Origin: Beroe forskalii
Lineage: Eukaryota; Ctenophora; Nuda; Beroida; Beroidae
DNA length: 64,000 nucleotides
Reading direction: 5' to 3'
NCBI GenBank assembly: GCA_011033025.1
Contig: WFMF01000188.1
Coordinates: forward strand, 186,001-250,000
The notes beneath the pieces are model-generated. The model was not told the DNA's origin, did not search any database, and worked only from the letters and a program-made list of their open reading frames with translations. Made by a program: the position numbers and the translations under genes. Below, piece by piece: positions 1 to 12,269 of this stretch (the first letter of the stretch is position 1; the number at the start of each line of letters is the position of its first letter).

Positions 1-215
1 AGTTTCTAGTGTGTACACAGTACATTACAGTTTCTACCGTGTACACTGTACGCTACAGTTTCTAGCGTGTACACTGTACATTACAGTTTCAACCGTGTAT
101 ACTGTACAATGTACATTACAGACTTACAGTTTCTACCGTGTACACAGTACATTACAGTTTCTAGCGTGAACACTGTACGCTACAGTTTCTAGCGTGTACA
201 TTGTACAGTTTCCTG
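1..215 (+). repeat. 28-bp minisatellite in ULK3 intron
   Basis: About seven degenerate copies of a 28-bp unit of the form AGTTTCTAGCGTGTACACTG plus TACATTAC, with one longer variant near 85-127. The array already runs at base 1, so its true left end is outside the window. It lies in the intron upstream of the first MIT exon. The same unit occurs in reverse complement at 50983-51087, next to the ULK3 kinase exon; bases 179-210 match 51014-50983 exactly. Confidence 0.9.
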
Positions 216-589
216 TGTGTACGTATATTTCAAATTTTGCAATGCATTTCCAAACACTACCACGATACATTCTCATACGCATTTTGTGGACTGTCAATAA
301 TTAACAGTTCTGTGCACAGTAAATTTCTTCGTTCCACTTATCTTGTCATATGATTCAATATTGCTACTTACATATTATGTCAAGTGTTTCTTACATATGT
401 CAAGTGTTACTAGTAAGGTGACAGCACGTTCAAATAATGTGCCACTTGTCAGATATCTGTCGTTCTCAGATAACTTTAATTCTCAGAAGGGTTGACTGTC
501 TGTCCGTCTGTGTTAACTATCTGTGTCAGTCAGTCTCTGTGTTCCATGTAGTGAACCTGGCTGTGACTGTGCGTTTTTATGTTTGGCTG

Positions 590-935
590 GTTCTATGTCT
601 GTCTGTCTGTCTGTCTGTCTTTTCTCCTATATTTACGTATTTATATCTTGCTTCCTGTCTAGATATCTGTCTAACAATCTAGCTGTCTAGCTGTGTGTCT
701 TTCTAGCTGTCTTTCTAGCTGTTTTTCTGTCTGTCTGTCTGTCTAGCTTTCTGTTTGTCTAGCTGTCTTTATGTCTGTCTGTCTAGCTTTCTGTTTGTCT
801 AGCTGTCGTTATGTCTAGATGTCGTTATGTCTAGCTTTCTGTTTGTCTAGCTTTCTGTTTGTCTAGCTGTCTTTCTGTCTGTCTGTCTAGCTGTACGTCT
901 GTCTAGCTGTCTGTCTTTCTGTCTGTCTAGCTGTC
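590..935. repeat. degenerate CTGT/CTAGCTGT simple repeat
   Basis: Pyrimidine-rich tetranucleotide tract built from GTCT, TAGCTGTC and similar units, ending about a dozen bases before the 3' splice site at 948. It may double as the polypyrimidine tract of that intron. The open frame across 437-682 is a by-product of the repeat. Confidence 0.85.
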
Positions 936-948
936 TGTAATCTCCCAG

Positions 949-3398
949 AGAGACCTAGTCGAGGAAGCAGTGTGCTGTGACACAGCAGGAGAGTACGAGA
1001 AAGCTATAACACTCTACACCAAGTCATTGGACCACTTCATGGCTGCTATTCACTGTGAGTTATTCACTGCTTTAGTACACTGCTATCCACTGTGATTTGT
1101 TCACTGCAGTACCACACTGAGTTATTCAAGTTATTTTATCCTAAAATTCAGAGCAATTTAGGTAGTGCGTTTCACACTGTGGGGTGTAAAATGTGAAATT
1201 GTGCACCTTTGAAATTTAAAATACGATAAACCTACATGGTTGATTTTGAAACGAAATCCAGGGCCTCTCTTCACCTACCTACCTACCTACCTACCTATCT
1301 ACCAACCTATCTACCTACCTACCAACCTCTTTTAGGTTCTTGCTGGAAATAGACCATCTGTTGTAGACCACCTGTGCTCCAGTCCAGTAGCGAGTAAGAC
1401 TAAGGTGAGGTATACCCGGGTACTCTCTTCTCCACCAATTAATTAGTCAATAACTGCCGTGAATTCCTCACCGAATGTCTCAGATGAAGATAACGAGGAT
1501 AGGAAGGTAGCGTTGCGAGCTAAAGTTACCAAGTACATGAGCCGAGCAGAGGAACTCCAGACACTAGTTAGGGACGGTAGACCTCGCGTTGCTTCGCGGG
1601 ACGAACTCATTCCCTCTCAACAACTTAGTGGGTAGATCTTGTGTTTGCTGAATGGATAAATATCATTCATTTACAGTCGAAATTTCCGCAGTTAAGATTA
1701 AATCATGATAAAGTCGTTTTAAATTTTGAAGTGTCCAATCGGTGACGTCAATCCATTGCAGAGCCCCTAATTTCTTTTGATAGGCTCCGAATTTATTAAA
1801 TTTATTATTATTTTAAATCCAGGTTTGATGAGTGAAATTATCCACGCCCCATATTATGTTTAATTGTGTGAGATCAGATAACATCCAGTGGCTAGTGGCA
1901 ACTAACTGGTTAAAATTCTGACTTAGTTGTAACGCGCGGTATTTTGACATCGGAAATGTTTGCGCTGTAGCTGCAATTTGTGTGGCGCGCGACCGGTCTG
2001 GCTTACTTGATTATTGCATGGCCAAGCTCGATCGCCTTTAAAAAAATGTCTGTTCATCCATTCAGGTCAAGCCAGAACCGATCCATCGAACCTTTTCACT
2101 TCATTTTATTTCAGTTCAGATATCGTACAATGACCCGAAGTTGAAAGCCGCACTCTCCAAGTTGAAAATAGCACTCGATAAGGTGAATATTTAACTTTCC
2201 TGGATCGTCATGGAACTGACGTGGGTATACCCGAGTGTATTACATGAAAAATGACAATACGATGATACATTGCCATGTTTGTATCTTCACGCAAACACAT
2301 TGACCCATCCTTGCCTGTTGCAGGACGAACGCGGAGACTATTCTCTAGCCATGGGACTATACGAGAACGCTTTGGAAGCCCTGCTAAAAGTCCACAGTCA
2401 ATCGCAAGGTCGAACCAAAGAACTACTTGCCAAGGAGGTCTCTGAAATTCAAGCATATTTCTGATCCGAGAATCAATCCTATTTGATCTGAATATTGCCC
2501 CAACAAGCATCAATGACAACGTATAGAGTGTCTTGGATGTGTCGCCATTATCAAACAACCTAACTAGAATCTTACTAATTTCTCTCAATTTCTCAACTGC
2601 TATTTCTCAACTGCTGGTTTCTTATCCAAGACGTGTTTTCAGGTGACAAAGCATATGAAGAGGGCTGAGGAGATAAAAAGTTTTCTACAGGTTTAGGCTC
2701 AGATTGTTTTATCATAAATTCATTGAAACTTATTTATGTCCGACAATTTCTCGTCCCGAAATAAAGTTGATTGTAAACCTGCGATTTCTAACACATGTAC
2801 AGATTTCTTATTCCCAGACGGCTCGAAAGAACGATTCCAGCAGTAGTTTCCTATCGCTGCCACACAACCGCACTTCCACCGCTACCCAATCTACACCAAC
2901 CATCGAACTACACCCGCCACGCCCTCATTCCAGTGCTGGCCGCTTGCCAAATGCTGGCAATGTGCCAAATTCTGGCAATGTACCAAATTCTGGCAATGTA
3001 CCAAATGCTGGCCTTGTTCCAAGTGCTGGTCACATGGCACACGGAGATCGATCCAGACATAACTCTCACGATAGATCCAGACATCCGTCTACTGAAGTGA
3101 AGTACGGGAAGGACGGACAAATCATAGCCATAGGAGGAGAAGCAGGAGGAGGAGGAGGAATCACAAGTAATGATGAGGAGGAAACAACTTGTGAGTTGAA
3201 TACGTTAATACTTATTGATTGGACCAGTTTCTTTTCAAATTCCATCGGCAAATTAATGGTTGTAGATATAAGATCCTCCCGGCAAGTCTTTAGTGATTGT
3301 TCATTGAATTTTCAATTCTTTTTCAAGTTAAACTGATAACCTAACAGGATATCAGGGAATTTACACGGTACTTTTCAGATGGGTGCAGTGTCATGTGA
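949..3398 (+). CDS. ULK3: ULK3-like kinase, C-terminal MIT-domain exons (partial gene)
   Basis: Unc-51-like kinase 3 family; these kinases act in autophagy, Hedgehog signalling and the abscission checkpoint, and their C-terminal MIT domains bind ESCRT-III tails. Exons read from splice sites and phase: 949-1054, 1484-1627, 2115-2182, 2324-2437, 2643-2690, 2818-3190, 3379-3398 (stop TGA 3396-3398). All junctions are phase-consistent. MIT1 starts RDLVEEAVCCDTAGEYEKAI and continues through HYEDNEDRK to KYMSRAEELQ, like human ULK3 HYEVDAQRK to QYVSRAEELK. MIT2 follows (NDPKLKAALSK, DERGDYSLAMGLYENALEAL, VTKHMKRAEEIKSFLQ). The last long exon is Ser/Asn/Gly-rich with short tandem repeats (NVPNSG). 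No kinase domain precedes these exons in the window. A kinase exon of the same family sits on the opposite strand at 51108-51731 and ends in the phase needed here. The end of exon 2 is my choice between donors at 1575 and 1628; the latter gives the better match. Confidence 0.85.
1271..1330. repeat. CTAC microsatellite
   Basis: Imperfect (CTAC)n tract with CTAT and CAAC variants, inside the intron between the two parts of MIT1. Confidence 0.85.
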
Positions 3399-3904
3399 AG
3401 AGGGAAATCTCCGCTGATGCTATAGAAATTACGAATAATGGGAGCAGCCGATCTACTGTCACGTAACCAGATTAATGATTGTCATAGATTGAACGTCCGT
3501 GAAATCAATGAAAGAAACTGAAAGGACCTATATATGCTACTCCATTAACTTCTGACTCACGGTGTCATGCAAATTTGAGAATTAATGTTATCCCCAATCA
3601 TGAACAATGGTGAAGGTCGAAATTTTAGATGTTATGTGGTATTGAAACCCTGCAAGTGTAACTGAACTCTGCAGCTTGGGGCACGGATCGGGATGGGGGA
3701 CTATCCATCACCTTACGAGTCTTTTTCCTGTAGTAGTGTCTCTGTAGTAGTGGATATTCAAATTGCTATCGTTACTTAGACATATTCAGCGGCATCAGTA
3801 ACTTATTTCTTGACGAATTTAATGAGTATTCAATTGTGGAAGTATCAATTATTTGAGACTAATCTATCGATCTATGTACGTCATATGTTGTACGATTAAC
3901 AAAC
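3399..3904. other. downstream flank of ULK3 tail, no gene seen
   Basis: Non-coding sequence after the ULK3 stop codon. No clear polyadenylation signal, further exon or repeat was recognised. Confidence 0.5.
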
Positions 3905-4215
3905 GAATGGGAGTGTTATATCGAAAATTATCACACGAGGCGTCAGCCGAGTTTGACAATTTTCGATATCACACGATCCATGAGTTTGTCAATTGTATTA
4001 TTACCCGACAAAACAGTATTTCCTTACCACTCGGGTCTGACGACCTCGTCTGAATTTAACGTTTTTATAGATTTTCGAGTGCTCCTTCATAAAATCAACA
4101 ATTTATTTAACGATATTCTGCTCTATTATTCCGCCACTGTTCAGTAGTCCTATAAAGGAGTGATATATCGATAATTATCACACTGGAGTTTGAGCCACGG
4201 GAGGGTAATAATGGT
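3905..4215. mobile_element. MITE-like hairpin element, copy A
   Basis: Contains an inverted repeat ATATCGAAAATT...AATTTTCGATAT (about 3918-3970) around a core CACGAG...CCGAGT. A second ATATCGATAATTATCACAC segment lies near 4162-4182, so the element seems bounded by related ends. Its middle (about 4030-4100) resembles 52060-52125: both contain a TCTGACGA start, a TATAGATTTT block and CTCCTTCATAAAAT. Two diverged copies of one non-autonomous family are the simplest reading. No transposase is encoded and the ends are approximate. Confidence 0.55.
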
Positions 4216-4899
4216 ATTTGAACTACTACTTAATTTGTAGACAATTTTAATTGAGAAATAGATATCGGGTTCAGAGTTTTTAGAATATTTCTATGTATAA
4301 AGATTGATTTTATTTTCGAACTTAGCTGGAATTTGTCGTACAGTACATACTGATACTTCTGTAACGCATCTTAATTTATGTATAACCAGCAACCAAAATA
4401 TTTTGTTTAGCTTTAAAGCGTTTTATAGCGTGTTTTCAAATTATAAGCGGTTAAACAACCTAATTAAGTGTTGGTAATGTTTTTTAAATCGAAGTTGACC
4501 ATGGTGAAACTGTGAAAGTTGAAAATGTTTCAAAAATGATTATGAATAACAAATTCTCAAAAACAGCAAATCTACAGTAGTTGAGACTATCTATTGATCT
4601 TTCCTACTTTACGTCCTCAGTCTATCAAGATCGACATGATTCTTCATCCCGTAGATGATTCGAGTTTTACTGTTTTGTGTTTTGAAGTTGAACTGTTATA
4701 ATTATTAGTTTGGAATTGTTTGCAAATCCCAATCAATCGTTTTTCATTTGTCTCAACTCTTCTTGTACGATAAGTTATGGACTACAAGTTTTCCATACCA
4801 AAGTTCCAGTTTACCATTACACACTAGTAAAATAGTGACTGGCAAATATATGTGACACCAGTAAAAGTTGTACTAGTAAAATTTACTGATCTGTGTTAC
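4216..4899. other. intergenic, no feature seen
   Basis: AT-rich sequence with no convincing exon. From about 4820 it grades into the ACTGGTAA repeat. Confidence 0.5.
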
Positions 4900-5155
4900 T
4901 GGTTACAAGTGGTAATGATAACGTGTATTACTGGTAACATGTGGTACTGGTAACAGGTGGTACTGGTAACATGTGGTACTGGTAACAGGTGGTACTTGTA
5001 AGATGTGGTACTGGTAACAAGTGTTACTGGTAAGATGTGTTACAGGTAACATCATGTGTTACTGGTAACATGTGTTACTGGTAACATATGTTACAGGTAA
5101 CATGTGTTACAGGTAACATGTGCTACTGGTAACAAGTGGTACTGGTAACAAGTGG
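4900..5155. repeat. ACTGGTAACATGTGGT minisatellite
   Basis: About fifteen 15-16-bp units (ACTGGTAACATGTGGT and variants with AACAGG or AAGATG). It passes directly into the GGTACC array at about 5155. The shared TGGTAAC/TGGTACC words suggest the second array arose from the first. Confidence 0.85.
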
Positions 5156-6991
5156 TACTGGTACCCCCAGGCTGGTACCCATAGGTTGGTACCCTCAGGC
5201 TGGTATCCCCAGGATGGTACCTCCAGGCTGGTGTCCCCAGGCTGGTACCCCAGGCTGGTACCCCCAGGCTGGTACCCCAGGCTGGTACCCCCAGGCTGGT
5301 ACCCCCAGGCTGGTACCCCCAGGCTGGTACCCCCAGGCTGGTACCCCCAGGCTGGTACCCCCTGGCTGGTACTCCCAGGCTGGTACCCCCAGGCTGGTAC
5401 CCCCAGGCTGGTACCCTCAGGCTGGTACCCTAGGCTGGTACCCTCAGGCTGGTAACCCCAGGCTGTTACCCCAGGCTGGTACCCCCAGGCTGGTGTCCCC
5501 AGGATGGTACCCTGATGCTGGAACTCTCAGGATGGTACCCTCAGGCTGGTACCCCAGGCTGGTACCCTCAGGCTGGTGCCCCCAGGCTGGTATCCTCAGG
5601 CTGATACCCCCAGGCTGGTACCCCCAGGCTGGTATCCCCTGGCTGGTACCCCCAGGCTGGTACCCCCTGGCTGTTACCCCCAGGCTGGTACCCACAGGCT
5701 GGTACCCCCAGGCTGGTACCCACAGGCTGGTACCCCCAGGCTGGTACCCTCAGACTGGTACCCACAGGCTGGTACCCTCAGGCTGGTACCCCCAGGCTGG
5801 TAACCACAGGCTGGTAACCACAGGAAGTTACTCGCAGGCTGGTACGCGCAGACTGATACCCCAGGCTGGCACCCCAGGCTGGTACGCCCAGGCTGATAAC
5901 CACAGGAAGTTACTCGCAGGCTGGTACCCCAGGCTGGTACCCCCAGGCAGGTACCCACAGGCAGGTACCCACTGGCTGGTACCCCCTGGCTGTAACCCCC
6001 AGGCTGGTACCCCAGGCTGGTACCCCAGGCTGGTACCCCCAGGCTGGTACCCCAGGCTGGTACCCCCAGGCTGGTACCCCCAGGCTGGTACCCCCAGGCT
6101 GGTACCCCCAGGCTGGTACCCCCTGGCTGGTACTCCCAGGCTGGTACCCTCAGCCTGGTACCCCCAGGCTGGTACCCTAGGCTGATACCCACAGGCTGGT
6201 ACCCACAGGCTGGTACCCACAGGCTGGTACCCACAGGCTGGTACCCACAGGCTGGTACCCACAGGCTGGTACCCACAGGCTGGTACCCCCAGGCTGGTAC
6301 CCCCAGGCTGGTACCCCCTGGCTGGTACCCTCAGCCTGGTACCCCCAGGCTGGTACCCTAGGCTGATACCCACAGGCTGGTACCCACAGGCTGGTACCCA
6401 CAGGCTGGTACCCACAGGCTGGTACCCCCAGGCTGGTACCCACAGGCTGGTACCCACAGGCTGGTACCCACAGGTTGGTACCCCCAGGCTGGTAACCACA
6501 GGCTGGTAACCACAGGAAGTTACTCGCAGGCTGGTACGCGCAGACTGATACCCCAGGCTGGCACCCCAGGCTGGTACGCCCAGGCTGATAACCACAGGAA
6601 GTTACTCGCAGGCTGGTACCCCAGGCTGGTACCCCCAGGCAGGTACCCACAGGCAGGTACCCACTGGCTGGTACCCCCAGGCTGGTATCCCCTGGCTACT
6701 ACCCTCAGGTTGGTATCCTCAGGCTGGTATCCTCAGGCTGGTACCCCCTGGCTGTAACCCCCAGGCTGGTACCCCAGGCTGGTACCCACAGGCAGGTACC
6801 CACAGGCAGGTACCCACTGGCTGGTACCCCCTGGCTGTAACCCCCAGGCTGGTACCCCAGGCTGGTACCCCCAGGCAGGTACCCACAGGCAGGTACCCAC
6901 AGGCAGGTACCCACTGGCTGGTACCCTCAGGCTGGTACCCCCAGGCTGGTATACCCAGGCAGGTACCCACAGGCTGGTACCCCCAGGCGGG
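5156..6991. repeat. 1.8-kb minisatellite, 14-bp unit GGTACCCCCAGGCT
   Basis: Roughly 130 units of 13-14 bp, each with a GGTACC palindrome; variants carry ACCCACAGG, ACCCTCAGG, AACCACAGG and CCCTGGCTG. There is higher-order structure: a block with TTACTCGCAGG and GCGCAGACTG at about 5801-5970 recurs at 6493-6660 (offset 692 bp), and a CAGCCTGGTACC block at 6151 recurs at 6332 (offset 181 bp). Because 14 is not a multiple of 3, the array reads as a 14-residue repeat (RLVPPGWYPQAGTP) in each forward frame and as a Gly/Tyr/Gln-rich repeat in reverse frames. The long open frames here are therefore not evidence of protein. Confidence 0.95.
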
Positions 6992-7186
6992 AGCTTTTAT
7001 CCCTATTACAGTCGATAAGTTTAACGCCAGTCTTACGCCGGTCCACAGTGAATACGTGCATTATATTTTTACAACTTTGCACGGAGTGTTTTGAAGTCGT
7101 AGAGCGTACTGTATAGTGAGATGACAGATATAGCAACCCGGCTTCCCAGCAATGTAAGAATGCACAGTCCCGTGACTTGCGCTGAC

Positions 7187-7412
7187 AAGCACGTGACCCA
7201 CACTCAGGAGCACGTGACAGTTACCAAGGCAACCTGCTGAAGATGTGTCAATAGCACGTGATTCCGGGCAGCCAATCAGACCGCTCCTCGGAGAAGTCCA
7301 ACCAACGTCCGGCAAACGAACAATTCCTAATGCGGCGAGAGAGTGTGTGGGAGCCTTTGAGAGGTTTCTGAAATATTAAAGTATTAACAACATTAGTTAT
7401 AAGTCACGTGAC
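7187..7412. promoter_or_regulatory. CACGTG/CCAAT module 1
   Basis: Palindromic E-boxes CACGTG at 7190, 7211, 7255 and 7405, mostly in the context CACGTGAC, plus CCAATCAG at 7272. The stretch is more GC-rich than its surroundings. CACGTG is the site of bHLH-zip factors (USF, MITF/TFE, MYC) and CCAAT of NF-Y; the pairing is typical of promoters or enhancers. No transcript start was identified. Confidence 0.5.
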
Positions 7413-7907
7413 GGCCCTGCTTTAGCCTGCGCTTGCAGCACGGCGCTCAGCTATAATAGCGCTCTTTAGCAGCTGCGATAGCGGCAATCTCGTTCTATTT
7501 GATACTTCACTGCGATACCCACAATCTCGTTCTATTTGATACTTCCATCGGCATTTGCTGGTGTACACTTCCAGTCTGATTTAGCAAATTAATTACACTG
7601 AACATCTGAAATAAGTCAGACCAGTACTTTTCCGTCCCGAATTATTTCATATTACCATCCAGTTTAATTCTACCCAAGCATATCATTATCCGGGTTGTAT
7701 GGGTCAAATCATTTAATTTTCAAATTTCTCGCACTACCTATTTTGTTTTCATGATAGTATTGAGACATTTCTCCAGAATTTGAATCTGCCCATATATGAA
7801 AGAGAGGCAAGACCAGACGGTCCGCTAGAGAAAAGCCCCGGGCCTATCTGCCTATAGTCGGTGTACCAATTTGAACCCATCCGTGATCGTATAAAGGTTT
7901 AGCCTAA
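7413..7907. other. intergenic, no feature seen
   Basis: No exon recognised. A 22-bp segment (ATCTCGTTCTATTTGATACT) occurs twice, at about 7487 and 7525. Confidence 0.5.
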
Positions 7908-7998
7908 ACTTGCTGGAATACGGATCTACCACAATTGGTTTCAATTCCTAAACTTTAGGAATTGAAACCAATTGTGGTAGATCCGTATTCCAGCAAGT
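7908..7998. repeat. perfect 91-bp palindrome (45-bp arms, 1-base spacer)
   Basis: Bases 7908-7952 are the exact reverse complement of 7954-7998, with one base at the centre (7953). The symmetry stops abruptly on both sides (7907 and 7999 do not pair). It has no flanking target duplication and none of the structure of a MITE. Confidence 0.95.
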
Positions 7999-9490
7999 AC
8001 GCACACAATCGAGATTGCCCGGTATAAGCCCTGCAGCTATAATTTCCAATTCATTCGAGTTCACTTCACTGTTAATCGAATTACTAGTCTATTTAACTGG
8101 GATCCATTGGTATACCCAATCGGGCAGTCGACACAGAGGAGTCCATTGGATCCATTAAACATTCTCATTAATAATGAGGATCCCATAAAGCCATAAACAT
8201 GGTGATGGAGGCCAAATTGAAAATTCCCATTTCAAACATGAGTAACAGCTATGAAAGAGTTTATAAATTAGCTTGATTTACATCATTTAATAGAATTCTC
8301 TGAAGATTTCATGCGGGTCTATAATGCATAGAATTAGACACCTGCCTGATCGGTTTAGACCCTCGCCCTACGAGCTCGGGTCAAACCGGGATACATCCCT
8401 CGAACTTACAACCTTCAAGAAATATCTCACAATGGACCCGATAGGCGCGTGTCAATGCATAATATGTCAATTCATATGATCTGCTTGATCAAACTGGATG
8501 GACCAAATTGCCATTAATTTTTCTCATTCCATAAGACGGATGACCATATAAAGCTTCATCAATTTTGCTCATTGGAATTGGATTGAGGATTCATACTTTC
8601 TATGTCGAATATCAATATATCCTCATCTCATCCTCTGAATTATTTATTCTTCAAATCTTTTGGACCCACATTGTCCATTGAAATTTAATGAAAGAATCCA
8701 TGTTACCACAAATTTATTGCTTTATTGGACTCATCATTTCCATTTACTCATATAGCCATTTGAACTTTTGAACATCTATTTCTAACAACTTAACAACCCA
8801 CGGGTTATATTTCGTCTCAAAAGCATATATTGCAGAAGATAGAAAACTATCTGTTGGGTTGGAAATCAGCAGGTCTAGCTTACAAATGCATAACAAAAAG
8901 CTTTCATTAAAACTTGGGAATTAACATCTACCCGTGTTCTATTTATGAAATGTAAAATGTAAGACAGCTAAGGCTTCCAGCAGCTTTCCAAAACTAGCTT
9001 CATATTCCCAGCTCCGATTCTAACAAGCTAAAGTTCTAATAGTTCTACATAAACACATTAGCTAGATATTCGAGGGCATTTCAACAGGTCTCAGCTATAT
9101 AGCTCACCGTCTTAGTTCTTCTAAAGAAGGACTGCGCTTAGCGGTAGAGCTGTTATAATGGAGCTCCTACTCTCGGAAGCTTCATAATCATTTCATGTGA
9201 TATGATTGTGATATTGCCAGACATAACTCCAGTCTAATCGGTACCATAGCATCCTGTCCTGATCAATTTCTAAAAATAGTCGCTCAATTAATGAAATTTA
9301 AAGCGCCTATAATTGCACATTTTTCCACGACAGTTGAGAGTAACATTTTCAAGACACCAGTCTTCAGTTTTATAATTAAACTGGGTTACTTTTTACGAAA
9401 AGGCTGTCGACGCGGAATATAAAAGTTTAGTAATCGACTTGGAGCAGGGTGCTGAAAATGTAGGCCGGACTAGGATTGCGCTAAATAGCG
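7999..9490. other. intergenic, no feature seen
   Basis: About 1.5 kb of AT-rich sequence without a recognisable exon, RNA gene or repeat. Confidence 0.5.
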
Positions 9491-9595
9491 GTCACGTGGG
9501 AGAGCACGTGACAATACGGCACTCCCATTGGTTGCTGCGACCTGAAATAGTGGCACGTGCTGTTCAAGCTGGTCACGTGACAGGTCACGTGGGCG
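9491..9595. promoter_or_regulatory. CACGTG/CCAAT module 2, upstream of myosin light chain
   Basis: Five CACGTG sites (9493, 9505, 9554, 9573, 9586) and an inverted CCAAT box (ATTGG, 9527) within 105 bases. It lies about 520 bases upstream of the start codon of the myosin essential light chain gene and could be its promoter or enhancer. The short open frame across it (9439-9711) is not supported as coding. Confidence 0.55.
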
Positions 9596-10111
9596 AATAC
9601 CTGTCAGCAAAGCGCTTATACGGCTCCTCCAGGCCGCTTTCCTGCACAAAGCTCTGCAGCTTTAACGTTTTACAGTTCCTACCTAAGCAGGCTTTGTGTG
9701 TGTTTCTTTGAGCCATTTGATCTGATTTTTATTTAATGCGTATTTGCAGCCTTAAGGACGAATACTTCTAAGCTATTCCTAGTGATTGAAGTCCCTTTAA
9801 TAGTTCGCTTTGTCTTTTTCTACTAAAGTACTAAGTAATCATTTAATTGAACATGGTTAAAAATAAATTAATTGTGCTATGGTTCAATATTTTCGCACAC
9901 ATTCGATTAGAATTAAGAAATTAGGGGACATTATAATTCCACCTTTAGCAATGAAAAGTGGTTGTTATCCGTGCTATAGTACCAACACTGCTAAGCACTG
10001 TCAAAATTAGCCAATTAACCGATTAATTGGACGACCAAATTTCTTCTGTACCAACTTCCTTTCAAATTTAACAAAGCTCAAATTTGAGCGGAAGCCTCGC
10101 TAACCTCAAAG

Positions 10112-12269
10112 ATGGGTGATGGTAAGTTAATCATTCATTTTAATTGTGGGATGTGCCATATGCGCTTATTTTCTCTTCATGAGTAAATAAAATTTAAATG
10201 ATTGCTTTCATATCTTGAGGTCCACCAAAACGTATGCTAGCTCTCAATGCAGCCCCTGTATTCTTAATTGATAACTCCCAAAAAAGCTAAAATAACTCCA
10301 TCACAATCACTAATAACACTTTCTAATAAATCAACATTTCCAAACTCTCCGCACGCCAATTATTGATAAGGAAAAACAATAACAATCCCAATCAGAACTG
10401 AAAGACGGATACTCGCTGTTTGACAAGGTTGGCGACAACAACATCGAGGCTTCCCAAATGGGCGATGTCATGAGAGCTTTCGGAATCAACCCCACCAATG
10501 TGAGCATATAGCAATCAAATAATCGTAGAGACTAAATAGCCATACTAACACCAATGTCTCAATGTGAGCACAGTAACTTCAATAATTAAATAACTGTAGA
10601 CAACATAATATTCATGGTATAGGTAACAAAAGTTATTAGTGAATAAGTAGCTAACTAACTAAGGTTACTTTAGTAAGTAAGTAGTAACTTAAGTAGCTAA
10701 CTTCATGCAGAATAACTAGCACCCCTATCTATAGTGGGCAATAGGTGTAGCTAAAGTACCTATAAGTGCGACACTGTGACTCATTCTTGTCAGATATAGG
10801 ATTAATGATCATCTTGTGAATCATGCAGAATGTGACATTTCATTCGCCTGCAGGCTCAAATCAAGAAAGCCATCGAAGGAATCGACCCCGAGGGCAAGAA
10901 GAGGGTCCCCTTCAACCGGTTCCTGCCAGTGTTTGAGACCGTCAAGAAGGAGTCTCCTCCCATGACCTTTGAGGACTACGTGGAGGGAATGAAGGTCTTC
11001 GATAGGGATCTCGTGGGTTTCCTTAACTCCGGAGAACTGAGACATCTTCTCACAAACATGGGTCAGTGGTGGATTTTGATTTAAAACGTTTAAATTGACA
11101 CCGATCACAATATCATGTTTCTCAACATAAAACTTAAACTTAACTCACAAAACATCTATAAAACATCTACAAAACATCTATAGTACCAATTAAGGGCCCA
11201 GAACACATCCTCAGGGCAGAATGACACTGGTCCCCAAGGAAAAACAATCAATCAATCCATCGGCGGAATATACCGCATTTTCAGAATAATTATCATAGGC
11301 GTCATTTATTTGAAAGTCTCACAGTCACAAGGGCACAAGCATTTGCCATTGACTCAAGACAAAGATGTTTGGACTCCTGTCTGATACATCTGTCCAAATA
11401 GACAATTCTAGTGCCGGACAAATGTCCTAGAACCACATCTCACTTTACATTTGACAATAATATGCGTAGATTCACACATAAACTTTTCGGAGTGAAGCTT
11501 TTAGAATAAAGAATGGTAACCATGGTGACAACTTCACAACACTGACATAGTTCGCACCATTCCAGAATGTATAGTTATCACTAGTTAAGGAACCACGATG
11601 GTGCAAGGTGTTAACACCAAAATAACATCACAATATTACGTAATTCGAGTACTGACATGAAGATTGAAGCCATAGAACCTTAAACGCAACCATGAAACCA
11701 TCCAACTACATTGTGAATAAGCTGTGAAGTAACAAACCGCTAAAATTGGAGTACCGTGATTGGTATCATTCGGTGAATTGTGTGGGCTAGTTACATTGAA
11801 ATAGGAAAGAGGCAACCATGTTACCACGGTGACCAAGTTCATGTTACTATGGAAATAATGGCAGTTATCATGGTAACAGTGACATGTTCATGTTATCATC
11901 GAAACAGTGAAATGTTCATGTTAATATGGAAACAGTGACATGTCCATGTTGCAATGGAAACAAAAAATGTTCATGTTATCATGGTAACAGTGACATCTTC
12001 ATGTTACCATGGTTACAGTGACATGCTCATATGTTACCATCGTGACAATGACATATTCTCGTTACCATGGTCACACTGTCACAGCAACATTTTCATGTTA
12101 AATGTAAATTAGAAACAATCAAATGTTAATGTTACCATGGTAACAGAGATATTTTGTACCATTTACCATAGTAACGGATAAATCGTTACAGGAGAGAAGC
12201 TTAGTGATGCTGAAGTAGATCAGATCTTTGCTGGATTGGAAGACGACAAAGGAGATGTGCAGTACGATG
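10112..12269 (+). CDS. myosin essential light chain (3' end not resolved)
   Basis: EF-hand family essential light chain, which binds the first IQ motif of the myosin heavy-chain neck. Coding exons: 10112-10121 (MGD only), 10396-10499, 10854-11061, 12192-12269, all in consistent phase. The protein begins MGDELKDGYSLFDKVGDNNI, then MGDVMRAFGINPTN, as in scallop-type essential light chains (LGDVCRCLGINPRN). It continues with FNRFLPVFETVK and the third EF-hand region (DYVEGMKVFDRDLVGFLNSG, ELRHLLTNMGEKLSDAEVDQ). The EF-hand loops lack the full set of acidic ligands, as is usual for these chains. The start is the only ATG before a good donor. The last segment, normally YEEFV-like, should be in an exon after 12270 that I could not identify. 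An exon from 12438 would fit the phase but codes for a repeat-derived tail unlike the family. Confidence 0.85.
11815..12185. repeat. ATGTTACCATGGTAACAGTGAC minisatellite in intron 3
   Basis: About twelve degenerate 24-28-bp units built on TTCATGTTACCATGGTAACA. Many units contain the palindrome GTTACCATGGTAAC. The array ends just before the 3' splice site of exon 4 of the light chain gene. Confidence 0.85.

Noticed and set aside
949-3398. Stand-alone MIT-domain protein (for example VPS4- or spastin-like)
   Set aside because: Two MIT domains with the HYEDNEDRK...KYMSRAEEL pattern fit ULK3 specifically, and no AAA ATPase follows.
5120-6650. Long open frames on both strands rich in Gly, Tyr, Pro and Gln (up to 349 codons)
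   Set aside because: All lie inside the 14-bp minisatellite; frame-independent peptide periodicity explains them and no start context or splice logic supports a gene.
9439-9711. 90-codon plus-strand frame upstream of the myosin gene
   Set aside because: Covers the CACGTG/CCAAT module, has no protein character, and is more simply regulatory DNA.
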